Positions 24,559 through 32,702 of a stretch of 64,000 nucleotides of DNA are shown piece after piece (within the stretch, counting starts at the first letter, position 1; every line of letters begins with the position of its first letter). Source of the stretch: CAZNPA01 sp964575095. GTDB lineage: Bacteria > Pseudomonadota > Alphaproteobacteria > Rickettsiales > SXRF01. The notes beneath the pieces are model-generated. The model searched no databases. It worked only from the letters and a program-made list of their open reading frames with translations, and was not told where the DNA came from. The stretch lies in NCBI GenBank assembly GCA_964575095.1, contig CAZNPA010000004.1, positions 1 through 64,000 of the forward strand, read 5' to 3'. A program made the position numbers and the translations under genes.

Positions 24559-24774
24559 GTAGTCGTCCCCCATCTCAAGTTAGCCCACGATTTTAGCCTG
24601 TATTGCGTTAATAAAGATTAAATATTTAATGGTGTTTTAATCGTCTTTAGCTCAAATGATTAACATCATCACCATGATAAATATGGTAAAAATACCATCG
24701 GCCTTAACTCTTCCTTAGCCTAAATCCATTATATTTATGCATAGCCGTTATTCAACCATTGGTGGTGCCTTTTT
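24559..24774. other. AT-rich intergenic region upstream of the acyl-CoA dehydrogenase
   Basis: No gene was found in these 216 bases. The region is AT-rich and contains a perfect 6-4-6 inverted repeat described separately. It probably holds divergent promoters for the small unknown gene and the acyl-CoA dehydrogenase, though no consensus -35/-10 pair stands out. Confidence 0.5.
24683..24698. promoter_or_regulatory. possible operator: ATGGTA-AAAA-TACCAT
   Basis: A perfect 6-bp inverted repeat with a four-base AT spacer, 77 bases before the acyl-CoA dehydrogenase start. The symmetry and position suit a dimeric repressor of acyl-CoA catabolism, but no regulator gene lies nearby and the link is inference. 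Confidence 0.35.
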
Positions 24775-26550
24775 ATGCCCGTCTATAAAGCTCCCGTCCG
24801 TGATTTCCAGTTCCTGCTCAACGAATATTTGAACCTCGGCCAATATAAAGACGTGCCCGGTTTTGCCGACGCCGGACCGGAATTGATGACGCCGGTTTTA
24901 GAAGCCGCCGCGCAATTTACCGAAGAAGTGTTGTTCCCTTTAAACCAGAAAGCCGACAAGCAGGGACTGAAATACGACAACGGCAACGTTACTATGCCGG
25001 ACGGATTCAAGGCGGCCTACAAAACCTATGTCGATGGCGGCTGGCCCTCGTTCACCTGCGATACGGCGTATGGCGGGCAGGGGTTGCCGGAAGTCTTGAA
25101 CATGCCGCTGATGGAAATGGTGTGCTCATCGAACCTCGCCTTCGGCCTGACGCCGGGGCTCTCGCACGGCGCTTATAACGCCATCGCGCTTTACGGCAGC
25201 GATGACTTAAAAAAGAAATATCTGCCCAAGATGGTAACCGGCCACTGGTCGGGCGTCATGTGCCTGACCGAGCCGCACGCCGGAACAGACTTAGGTTTGA
25301 TTCGCGCCAAAGCCGAACCACAGCCGGACGGCAGTTACCATATCACCGGCGGCAAGATTTTTATTTCCTCCGGCGAGCACGACCTCACCGAGAACATCAT
25401 TCATTTAATATTGGCGCGCCTGCCCGATGCGCCGGCCGGTATCAAAGGCATCAGCTTATTCCTGGCGCCGAAAATTATGGTGAAAGACGATGGCAGCTTA
25501 GGTGAGCGCAACAAATTGCGCTGCGACGGCATCGAGCACAAGATGGGCATCCACGCCTCCTCCACCTGCGTGATGAATTACGACGGCGCCAAGGCGTGGC
25601 TGGTCGGCGAAAAACACAAAGGCATGCGCGCCATGTTCGTCATGATGAATTCGGCGCGGCTTTATGTTGGCGTGCAGGGCCTGGGCATCGGCGAAGTCGC
25701 CTATCAGAACGCGCTGGCCTACGCCAAGGATCGCTTGCAGATGCGCAGCTTAAAAGGCGCCAAATTTCCCGATAAACCGGCCGATCCCATCATCGTCCAT
25801 CCCGACGTGCGGCGCATGATTTTAACGCAGCGCGCCTTCGCCGAGGGCGGCCGTGCGTTGGCTTTGGAGACGGCATTAAAATTGGATCTTGCGCACCGGC
25901 ATCCGGATGCGAATGTAAAAAAAGAGTGCGACGATTTCGTGCAGCTGATTACGCCGATCGTGAAATCCTATTTGACCGATGGCGGCTTCGAGATGGCGTC
26001 GCTGGCGATGCAGGTGCATGGCGGCAACGGCTACATCACCGAATACGGCGTCGAGCAATATGTGCGCGACGCACGCATCACCATGATTTACGAAGGCACC
26101 AACGGCATCCAGGCGCTCGACCTGGTGGGCAGGAAACTTCCGCAAGGGGCGGGGCGCTACTTGCGCCAGTTCTTCCACCCGGCCACCGAGTTTGTCGCCA
26201 AGCATAAAGAAAATCCGGCGATGGCCGAATTCACCAAGCCGCTGCACCAGCATATCGGTTATCTGCAGCAGGCGACCCTCTGGATCGCCAGCCGCGGCAT
26301 AGGCAATCCCGACGACGCGGCGGGCGGCTCGGTCGAATACCAGCGCATGTTCTCGCAGGTGGTGCTCGCCTATATCTGGGCGCGGCAGGCGGAAATCGCA
26401 CTTTCCAAACTCTCCGGCAGCGAAAAAGAATTCTATCAGGCCAAAATCGACACCGCGCGCTTCTACATGCAAAAAATTCTGCCGCAGAATTTGGGATTAT
26501 TGGCGTCGATCACCAACGGCAGCAAGAGCATGATGGCGGCGAATTTTTAA
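24775..26550 (+). CDS. acyl-CoA dehydrogenase (FadE-like, 591 residues)
   Basis: A flavoenzyme for the first step of beta-oxidation. The 591 residues are longer than classic 380-residue enzymes and match the FadE/AcdA-like subgroup with an N-terminal extension and a C-terminal extra domain (about 470-591). Visible elements are MCLTEPHAGTD (162-172) for FAD, the central beta domain to about 285, QVHGGNGYITE near 414 and the catalytic Glu in MIYEGTNGIQ near 439. It probably works with the thiolase and HAD/ECH enzymes encoded upstream. Confidence 0.93.
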   Translation: MPVYKAPVRDFQFLLNEYLNLGQYKDVPGFADAGPELMTPVLEAAAQFTEEVLFPLNQKADKQGLKYDNGNVTMPDGFKAAYKTYVDGGWPSFTCDTAYGGQGLPEVLNMPLMEMVCSSNLAFGLTPGLSHGAYNAIALYGSDDLKKKYLPKMVTGHWSGVMCLTEPHAGTDLGLIRAKAEPQPDGSYHITGGKIFISSGEHDLTENIIHLILARLPDAPAGIKGISLFLAPKIMVKDDGSLGERNKLRCDGIEHKMGIHASSTCVMNYDGAKAWLVGEKHKGMRAMFVMMNSARLYVGVQGLGIGEVAYQNALAYAKDRLQMRSLKGAKFPDKPADPIIVHPDVRRMILTQRAFAEGGRALALETALKLDLAHRHPDANVKKECDDFVQLITPIVKSYLTDGGFEMASLAMQVHGGNGYITEYGVEQYVRDARITMIYEGTNGIQALDLVGRKLPQGAGRYLRQFFHPATEFVAKHKENPAMAEFTKPLHQHIGYLQQATLWIASRGIGNPDDAAGGSVEYQRMFSQVVLAYIWARQAEIALSKLSGSEKEFYQAKIDTARFYMQKILPQNLGLLASITNGSKSMMAANF

Positions 26551-26561
26551 TAGTCTTAAGT

Positions 26562-27038
26562 TTACACGCTATAGAGTGAACGCTGTACCCCATCTGTCGG
26601 GTACAATGCTGTTATCGTATCAATCATATGGCAGGCCCTGCCTCTAGCGTTTGTTGTACTGATGGGGTAGGTATCCACATCTGAATGAATAATTGCTTCC
26701 TTTGCTCTTCCCAGCATAACGATTAGCGCATCCGCTTTTGCGAAGTCTGAACCGGTGGGCTCAAAAACTTCTTGCATCGCTGTACCGTATGCCGCCACCC
26801 GTAAGGCACCCATAAGATGACCATCAATATATTCCGCTATTTCGTGGTTTTTCTTATCCTGCCGGAGTAATGGAATAATATTGCCGTGTATCTCATTTAT
26901 GATAGACACTGGCGGTTTATCTATTTTTGCATTTAAAAATGTACGCATTTTCTCACCAGCCGCGTTCATTTTATCGGTGACGGACATCGGTTTTTCTCTT
27001 GGGTGCGGCTTTTCGGATCTTAATGACTCATCGGCCAT
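26562..27038 (-). CDS. hypothetical protein
   Basis: A 158-residue soluble protein preceded by GGGAGAT, a good ribosome-binding site. The N-terminus is charged and probably unstructured; the rest looks helical with a Gly-Arg-Ala-(Lys/Cys) pattern near the end. No family recognised. It is convergent with the acyl-CoA dehydrogenase gene. Codon use is less GC-rich than in the flanking metabolic genes, as in several other small unknown genes in this window. Confidence 0.55.
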   Translation of the reverse strand: MADESLRSEKPHPREKPMSVTDKMNAAGEKMRTFLNAKIDKPPVSIINEIHGNIIPLLRQDKKNHEIAEYIDGHLMGALRVAAYGTAMQEVFEPTGSDFAKADALIVMLGRAKEAIIHSDVDTYPISTTNARGRACHMIDTITALYPTDGVQRSLYSV

Positions 27039-27185
27039 ATCTATCTCCCATTTAAATCAAACAACTTGTCTGATTCTAACACTGGCTTAAGAGGTAAAGA
27101 AGGCGAGTTTTGTGAAGATTGTATGACATAGCAATCCAATTGAAATATCTATTGTTTTTCTGGATTGCTTCGCTACGCTCTGGGG

Positions 27186-27938
27186 ATGGAACTCTTCTTC
27201 GTTCTCGTTATCGGCCTGGTGGTGGGTAGTTTTATTACCTGCGCGAGCTATAGATTACCGCGTGACGAAGATATTATCCGCAAGCCGTCTTACTGCCCGC
27301 ATTGCAATGCCAAGCTTACGTTCAAGGATTTGTGGCCGGTGGCGTCGTGGGCGATGAGCAAAGGCAAATGCCGCCATTGCGCGGCAAAAATATCGGCGCG
27401 TTACCCATTAGTAGAATTGGCTACCGCCGCCGCGTTTCTTTTGATCTACGCCCGCTATGGAATGACGGCGCAAGGCACTACGCTGGCGCTGTTTGCCGTG
27501 GCGCTTTTGATTATGATCGTCGTCGATTTCGAGCATTATATCATTCCCGACCAGATCCACTTGGCGCTGCTGCCGCTCGGCATCGCGTACCATTATATTA
27601 TCGGAACGCCGGTGCGGGACGTGGCTATCGCCATGGCCGTCGGTGCTGCGATCGGGCTTCTGCTGCATCACGGCTACCGTCTGCTGCGTAAAAAAGAAGG
27701 GCTGGGGTTCGGCGACGTCAAGTTCCTGGCCGTGGCCGGGCTGTGGCTGGGCAATGTTTTGCTCTTCCCGCCGTTCCTGTTTTTCTCCGGCCTGCTGGGC
27801 ATCATGACCGGCCTCGCCTGGCGGCGCCTGGGGCTTGGCGAGCGTTTCCCGTTCGGCCCGGCGCTGGCGCTGGCGCTTTTTCTTTGCGTTGCATTTCCCG
27901 CCGTTCCTGCTTTATTCTGGCGTGCCCTGGGTGGCTAG
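27186..27938 (+). CDS. pilD: prepilin peptidase / N-methyltransferase
   Basis: An inner-membrane aspartic protease that cleaves and N-methylates type IV prepilins such as the one at 39834-40748. The 250 residues have the cytoplasmic zinc-type Cys pairs CPHC and CRHC (about 37-66), and the two catalytic Asp motifs DFEHYIIPD (about 115-123) and GFGDVK near 175, among about seven membrane segments. ATG at 27186 is chosen; a TTG at 27165 would add seven residues. The last three codons and the stop lie inside the following tRNA gene, an unusual overlap. Confidence 0.93.
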   Translation: MELFFVLVIGLVVGSFITCASYRLPRDEDIIRKPSYCPHCNAKLTFKDLWPVASWAMSKGKCRHCAAKISARYPLVELATAAAFLLIYARYGMTAQGTTLALFAVALLIMIVVDFEHYIIPDQIHLALLPLGIAYHYIIGTPVRDVAIAMAVGAAIGLLLHHGYRLLRKKEGLGFGDVKFLAVAGLWLGNVLLFPPFLFFSGLLGIMTGLAWRRLGLGERFPFGPALALALFLCVAFPAVPALFWRALGG

Positions 27939-28005
27939 CTCAGCTGGTTAGAGCGCTACGTTCACACCGTAGAGGTCGGAGGTTCGAGTCCTCTGCCACC
28001 CACCA
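27929..28005 (+). tRNA. tRNA-Val (CAC)
   Basis: A 77-base cloverleaf. The acceptor stem pairs GGGTGGC (27929-27935) with GCCACCC (27995-28001), followed by discriminator A and an encoded CCA (28003-28005). The D-arm is TAGCTCAGCTGGTTAGAGC, and the anticodon stem-loop CTACG-TTCACAC-CGTAG gives anticodon CAC (codon GUG). The T-arm GGTTCGAGTCC is standard. The 5' ten bases overlap the end of pilD. Confidence 0.97.
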
Positions 28006-28169
28006 CGCTTCGCCCTGCGGGCTTCGCGTGGCGCAGCCACGCGGAACCGCATCTTGGGCGAAGCAGTGCCCGGCATAGCCCGAAGGGCGACGATGGGCTG
28101 GCGCAGCCTCTCCCTCCACCCCCTTTTCGTGATTGGCGCTTGCATTCGGGCTCTGCTAATAGTTGAGCC
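28006..28169. repeat. hairpin-rich spacer after tRNA-Val
   Basis: These 164 bases hold no convincing gene. They contain a perfect hairpin CGCGTGGC-gca-GCCACGCG (28025-28043) and further GC-rich partial inverted repeats (GCCCGAAGGGC near 28078-28088). Such palindromes could process the tRNA transcript or be dispersed repeat units. Confidence 0.55.
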
Positions 28170-31100
28170 ATGGATACATTCGGGTTCGGCATTGCGTTTG
28201 AGGAATTATATTCCCGCGACGGGCTTATCAGGCTCGACGCGCTGTTTATCGACGATCTTAAATCGGTGGAGGTTGCGCTCCATAACCGGCTGCTTGCCGC
28301 GCGGGCGCAGCCGTCGCTTTCGGATAAAGACCATTCGCAGCTGTTGCTCGATTTAGGCCCGCATGTCGATGATTTCATCGGCGCGTTATTCGGCGTCACA
28401 AAAGAACTCCACGCGCTGGCGGAGAAACATCACCAGCTGGCGCCGCTTTACGCCTGCAAGCGGCTGTTCGTGCAGCGGCGCGCCTCGAAGGCGTTGACAC
28501 CCGAGGAAGCGGGCAGGGTGGACGGCAAAGCGCTGCTGGGGCTGCTTCCCATCGTTTCCGCCGACGACGAATATTTCGAGCTGGTGTTCGCCAAGGTAGT
28601 GATGGGCTGGCTGGCGGAGGAGGAGAAACACAAGTCGCTGCTCGAAGTTGCGGCGCGTTACGCCGCCTGGGCGCTCTATAGCGAGCAGGGAAAAAAACAG
28701 CACTCGCACGGCATTTTATTCAAGCAGCCGAAAAAATTGGATCTAGAGCACCTCATTCCGGTGGAAACCGAATTGAAAAACGGCGCGGCGGTGATGCGCC
28801 TTGCGCACACGCGCCACCGCGACGGTTTCGGCCTGACCGACGATACCGGGACATTGGCCGCCGCGCTCGACCACGCGCATTACTGCATTTTCTGCCACCA
28901 TCAGGGCAAGGATTCCTGCGCCAAGGGACTTAAGGAAAAAAACGGTGAGTTCAAAAAAAACGCGCTTCGCACCGAGCTGCACGGCTGCCCGCTCGAAGAA
29001 AAAATCTCCGAGATGAACGAGCTCAAATCCAAAGGCGTCGCCGTCGGCGCGTTGGCGGTGGTGGCGATCGACAATCCCATGTGCGCCGGCACCGGGCACC
29101 GCATCTGCAACGATTGCATGAAGTCGTGCATCTACCAGAAGCAGGATCCCGTCAACGTGCCGCTGGTCGAGACGCATGTCTTAAAAGACGTACTCGACCT
29201 GCCGTATGGATTTGAAATCTATTCACTCTTCACGCGCTGGAACCCGCTCAATATCGAGCGTCCGCTGCCCAAGGAAGACAGCGGCAAGCGCGTGCTGGTG
29301 GCGGGCTTAGGCCCGGCGGGCTATACGCTGTCGCACCATTTATTGAACGACGGGCACACGGTGGTCGGCATCGACGGCCTTAAGATCGAGCCGCTGCCGC
29401 AGGACATTTCCGGCGTGACAGCGCTCGGCGCGCGCGCGGAATTCGCACCGATAAAAAACATTGCCTCGCTCTACGAGGATTTGGACAAGCGCGCCATGGC
29501 CGGGTTCGGCGGCGTCGCTGAATACGGCATCACCGTGCGCTGGAACAAGAATTATCTAAAGATCATTCGTTTATTATTAGAACGCCGCCGGCAATTCTCC
29601 ATGATCGGCGGCGTGCGGTTTGGCTCGCAGCTGGGCTATGACAGTGCTTTTGCCATGGGCTTCGACCACATCGCGCTTGCCATGGGCGCCGGCGCGCCAA
29701 CCTTGATCGACATGCCAAACGGTTTGAGCCGCGGCGTGCGCATGGCGTCGGATTTTTTGATGGGATTGCAGCTGACCGGCGCCGCCAAGAAAGATTCGAT
29801 CGCCAATCTGCAGCTGCGATTACCCGCGGTCGTCATCGGCGGGGGCTTGACCGCCATCGACACCGCCACCGAGGCGCTGGCCTATTATCCGGTGCAGGTG
29901 GAGAAATTTTTAGGCAGGTACGAAGCGCTCACCGCCGAGCGCGGCGAAAAAAATGTGCGCGCCGGCTGGAGCGAAGAAGAATCCGCAATTGCCGAAGAAT
30001 TCCTCGCGCACGGCCGCGCCATCACCAAAGAGCGTAAAAAAGCGGAGAAGGAAAACCGCGCGCCGGATTTACTGACGCTGCTCAAATCCTGGGGCGGCGT
30101 GAAAATCATCTACCGCAAGAAACTCCAGGACGCGCCCAGCTACCGCCTGAACCACGAGGAAGTGGAAAAAGCGCTCGAAGAAGGCATCGAGTTTTCCCCA
30201 GACCTGGAGCCGGTGGGTGTTGAGGTGGATAAATATGGGCACGCCTCAGCGTTGGCAGTAAAATCCGCAGATGGAAAAGCTACAAAGATTCCGGCAAAAA
30301 CCATATTGATTGCCGCCGGCACCAAGCCCAACACGGTGCTCGCGCGCGAGGACGGGGCGCATTTCATGCTCGATGGGAAATATTTCCGCGCCGTGGACGA
30401 GGAAGGAAACCCCGTCTCGCCGCAGCGCACGCCCAAGCCGGGCGTGCCGCAGGTGCTGATGTCGTTCGACGGCGCAGGCCGCGCCGTCAGTTTCTTCGGC
30501 GATCTGCACCCGTCCTTCTCCGGCAGCGTCGTTAAAGCCATGGCTAGCGCCAAGCAGGGCTATCCGGTGGTGACGCGGGTGCTGCGGAAAAAGAGAGGCG
30601 AGTGGCGAGTGGCGAGTGGCGAGTTTATCAGAAAAATCAATGAACAATTGCGAGCGGTAGTACATGAAACAAAAAGGCTTACTCCCACTATTGTCGAAAT
30701 TATTATTCATGCGCCTCTGGCAGCGCAAGAATTTCAGCCCGGGCAATTTTATCGTCTGCAAAACTTTGAAACGAATGCGGCTAACACTTCACTCACCACT
30801 CACCACTCGCCACTCGCCACTACCTTAGCCATGGAGGGCCTGGCGATGACCGGCGCCTGGGTGGATAAGGCGCGTGGGCTGGTATCGGTCATCATCCTCG
30901 AAATGGGCGGATCGTCGGATTTGTGCGCGCATCTTAAAGCCGGTGAGCCGGTGGTTTTGATGGGACCGACCGGCACGCCGACGGACATTCCTAAAAATGA
31001 AACGGTGTTGTTGGCTGGTGGGGGGCTCGGCAACGCCGTGCTGTTTTCCATCGGCAAGGCGATGCGGCAGAACGGTTGCAAAGTGCTTTATTTCGCCGGG

Positions 31101-31655
31101 TACCGTAAAGAACAGGACCGTTATAAAATGGAAGAAATCGAAGCGGCGGCGGACGTTGTCGTATGGTGCTGCGATGAGGCGCCGCTTTCCAAAAACCGCC
31201 CGCAGGATTTTTCGTTTCATGGGAATATGGTGGAGGCGATGCTGGCCTATGGCCAGCAGGGATTAGGGAAACAAGGAAAAAATAATTTTCCCCCAATCCC
31301 CCTCTCTTCCGTCGCTCGCCTCATGGTCATCGGCTCCGACCGGATGATGGCCGCCGTCGCGCACGCGCGGCACCATGTGCTTAAAGCCTACTTGAACCCG
31401 GCGCATACCGCCATCGGCAGCATCAATTCGCCGATGCAATGCATGATGAAAGAAATCTGCGCGCAATGCCTGCAGAAACATGTCGATCCTGCCACAGGAA
31501 AAGAATCTTACGTCTATTCCTGTTTCAACCAAGACCAGTTGCTTGACAAGGTATCGTTCCCGCATTTGAATGAGCGCCTGAAACAAAATGCCGTGCAGGA
31601 AAAACTGGGCACGCAGTGGATCGATACTTGCCTGAGGCAAGCAGAGTTACGCTAA
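28170..31655 (+). CDS. multi-module FAD/Fe-S oxidoreductase with GltD-like and FNR/PyrK-like parts
   Basis: A 1161-residue soluble protein. Residues 1-about 225 are helical and unassigned. Cys clusters at about 236-250 (CIFCHHQGKDSC) and 304-318 (CAGTGHRICNDCMKSC) look like Fe-S ligands. Residues about 370-800 are a pyridine-nucleotide/FAD module like the small subunit of glutamate synthase (VAGLGPAGYTLSH near 377, VVIGGGLTAID near 550). After a repeat-encoded linker, residues about 820-1080 form a ferredoxin-reductase-type domain (FQPGQFYRLQNFE), ending with Cys in a C-x5-C-x2-C...C pattern (about 1090-1115) like PyrK/SudB. A role in NAD(P)H-dependent electron transfer is likely; the partner is unknown. 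Residues 809-818 and 874-885 are translated heptamer repeats. Confidence 0.7.
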   Translation: MDTFGFGIAFEELYSRDGLIRLDALFIDDLKSVEVALHNRLLAARAQPSLSDKDHSQLLLDLGPHVDDFIGALFGVTKELHALAEKHHQLAPLYACKRLFVQRRASKALTPEEAGRVDGKALLGLLPIVSADDEYFELVFAKVVMGWLAEEEKHKSLLEVAARYAAWALYSEQGKKQHSHGILFKQPKKLDLEHLIPVETELKNGAAVMRLAHTRHRDGFGLTDDTGTLAAALDHAHYCIFCHHQGKDSCAKGLKEKNGEFKKNALRTELHGCPLEEKISEMNELKSKGVAVGALAVVAIDNPMCAGTGHRICNDCMKSCIYQKQDPVNVPLVETHVLKDVLDLPYGFEIYSLFTRWNPLNIERPLPKEDSGKRVLVAGLGPAGYTLSHHLLNDGHTVVGIDGLKIEPLPQDISGVTALGARAEFAPIKNIASLYEDLDKRAMAGFGGVAEYGITVRWNKNYLKIIRLLLERRRQFSMIGGVRFGSQLGYDSAFAMGFDHIALAMGAGAPTLIDMPNGLSRGVRMASDFLMGLQLTGAAKKDSIANLQLRLPAVVIGGGLTAIDTATEALAYYPVQVEKFLGRYEALTAERGEKNVRAGWSEEESAIAEEFLAHGRAITKERKKAEKENRAPDLLTLLKSWGGVKIIYRKKLQDAPSYRLNHEEVEKALEEGIEFSPDLEPVGVEVDKYGHASALAVKSADGKATKIPAKTILIAAGTKPNTVLAREDGAHFMLDGKYFRAVDEEGNPVSPQRTPKPGVPQVLMSFDGAGRAVSFFGDLHPSFSGSVVKAMASAKQGYPVVTRVLRKKRGEWRVASGEFIRKINEQLRAVVHETKRLTPTIVEIIIHAPLAAQEFQPGQFYRLQNFETNAANTSLTTHHSPLATTLAMEGLAMTGAWVDKARGLVSVIILEMGGSSDLCAHLKAGEPVVLMGPTGTPTDIPKNETVLLAGGGLGNAVLFSIGKAMRQNGCKVLYFAGYRKEQDRYKMEEIEAAADVVVWCCDEAPLSKNRPQDFSFHGNMVEAMLAYGQQGLGKQGKNNFPPIPLSSVARLMVIGSDRMMAAVAHARHHVLKAYLNPAHTAIGSINSPMQCMMKEICAQCLQKHVDPATGKESYVYSCFNQDQLLDKVSFPHLNERLKQNAVQEKLGTQWIDTCLRQAELR
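30595..30624 (+). repeat. translated heptamer repeat, left arm, in the oxidoreductase gene
   Basis: One GAGGCGA and three GTGGCGA units run in frame through the linker before the FNR-type domain. The bases are complementary to the right arm at 30791-30824, so the mRNA could form a hairpin of 17 or more base pairs enclosing 166 coding bases. Confidence 0.85.
30791..30824 (+). repeat. translated heptamer repeat, right arm, in the oxidoreductase gene
   Basis: Two ACTCACC and two ACTCGCC units plus a partial unit, in frame, encoding a Thr/Ser/Leu/His-rich loop. It is the complement of the left arm and matches the 7-mers after fabG (14145-14172). Confidence 0.85.
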
Positions 31656-32513
31656 GGGCGGCAGCGTTACAGCGCCGGGAACAGGCTGGTTGACAAGCCC
31701 CCAGGTGCGATTCGCCTGTTCGATGATAACACGTTCTTCGGTAGGAAATTTGTCACGCGTTTCATAAGCGATAAGGCAAAATTCCTTGGATTTTTTGGCC
31801 AGCGCCGTTAGACCCGAAAAAACTTTCTTTAGGTATCCCTGATAGTGAATGCTGTCGTCTTCCATTGATTCCAGCAGCTGTTTTAATTGTTCTGCATCCA
31901 GTTGCGGCGTATAGGCCGCACAAGCCTTGACAAAGGCGTCGGCCAGACGATCCCATTGTTGTTGCGTGGGTATAAATTTGAAAGGGCTGTCGGGCTCCTG
32001 ATAGCAGGCAAATTCTTTGGACACATACATTAATCCGACCAGAAAAACGTTGCTGCCCGCATTATCGCGAGACGTGATATCGGCTATTTTATCGCGGTGT
32101 CCGACAGCGTAACGGTTCAGCAATTCAGTTACGGAAAGCATGGTATCGACATCGCATATCGTATTTGGTTCGATAAGGTAGCGAGGGTGCATAAATTCTA
32201 AACCGCAACTGGCGTATATTTCGTCATTCAAATAATATTTTTGTGTCAGCGTCGCTATGGCATCTAGAAGCCCCAGGCGAAAATTTTTTCTCGATGAAGA
32301 ATCGTTCAATTGCAAGATGGGAAGAGGGGGTGACGAGTGAGGAAAGAAAAGATTTCCCATAGTGGCGAGCAATGGTTGTATATCGATGTCGTCGATTTGT
32401 GTGCTTTTTAAGTTTTCAGCAATGGTTTGCATGGCTTGCGCGCGCTTTGCATCCTGAGCGGTTGCATCGAAGAAGGCGGTGGTTATCAGTTGTTTCAAAT
32501 CGGAAGATGCCAT
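31647..32513 (-). CDS. hypothetical protein
   Basis: A 288-residue soluble, mostly helical protein with a few Cys and no signal peptide or membrane segment. The N-terminal half has Leu-rich repeats of helical heptads and the C-terminal third ends in a Pro-rich tail. It is convergent with the oxidoreductase gene, overlapping by nine bases. I do not recognise the family. It has the lower GC of the other unknown genes in this window. Confidence 0.55.
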   Translation of the reverse strand: MASSDLKQLITTAFFDATAQDAKRAQAMQTIAENLKSTQIDDIDIQPLLATMGNLFFPHSSPPLPILQLNDSSSRKNFRLGLLDAIATLTQKYYLNDEIYASCGLEFMHPRYLIEPNTICDVDTMLSVTELLNRYAVGHRDKIADITSRDNAGSNVFLVGLMYVSKEFACYQEPDSPFKFIPTQQQWDRLADAFVKACAAYTPQLDAEQLKQLLESMEDDSIHYQGYLKKVFSGLTALAKKSKEFCLIAYETRDKFPTEERVIIEQANRTWGLVNQPVPGAVTLPPLA

Positions 32514-32702
32514 ACTAAATTTTTAGACCCAAAGGTCATGCCATGCTATGAGTGGGTATTAGGATACACCCCGATGTTTAATGGCCGGTTAAGGAACCTT
32601 TCAATCTCAATACGTTAACCGAATCTCAATCTTTTATTAGTACTACTGATATTATGGGAACGTGTGTGCATATAACTCATTGGTTTTTCTAAATAAAATT
32701 CT
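32514..32702. promoter_or_regulatory. intergenic region with probable promoter of the pilus operon
   Basis: No gene fits here. On the plus strand, TGATATTATG has a TATTAT-like -10 at about 32650-32655 roughly 50 bases before pilB. A -35 is not clear. This is the only upstream non-coding space for the plus-strand pilus operon. Confidence 0.35.

Noticed and set aside
30595..30824. Possible CRISPR array
   Set aside because: The repeats are 7-mers without spacers of constant length, and they are translated within a gene; no cas genes are present.
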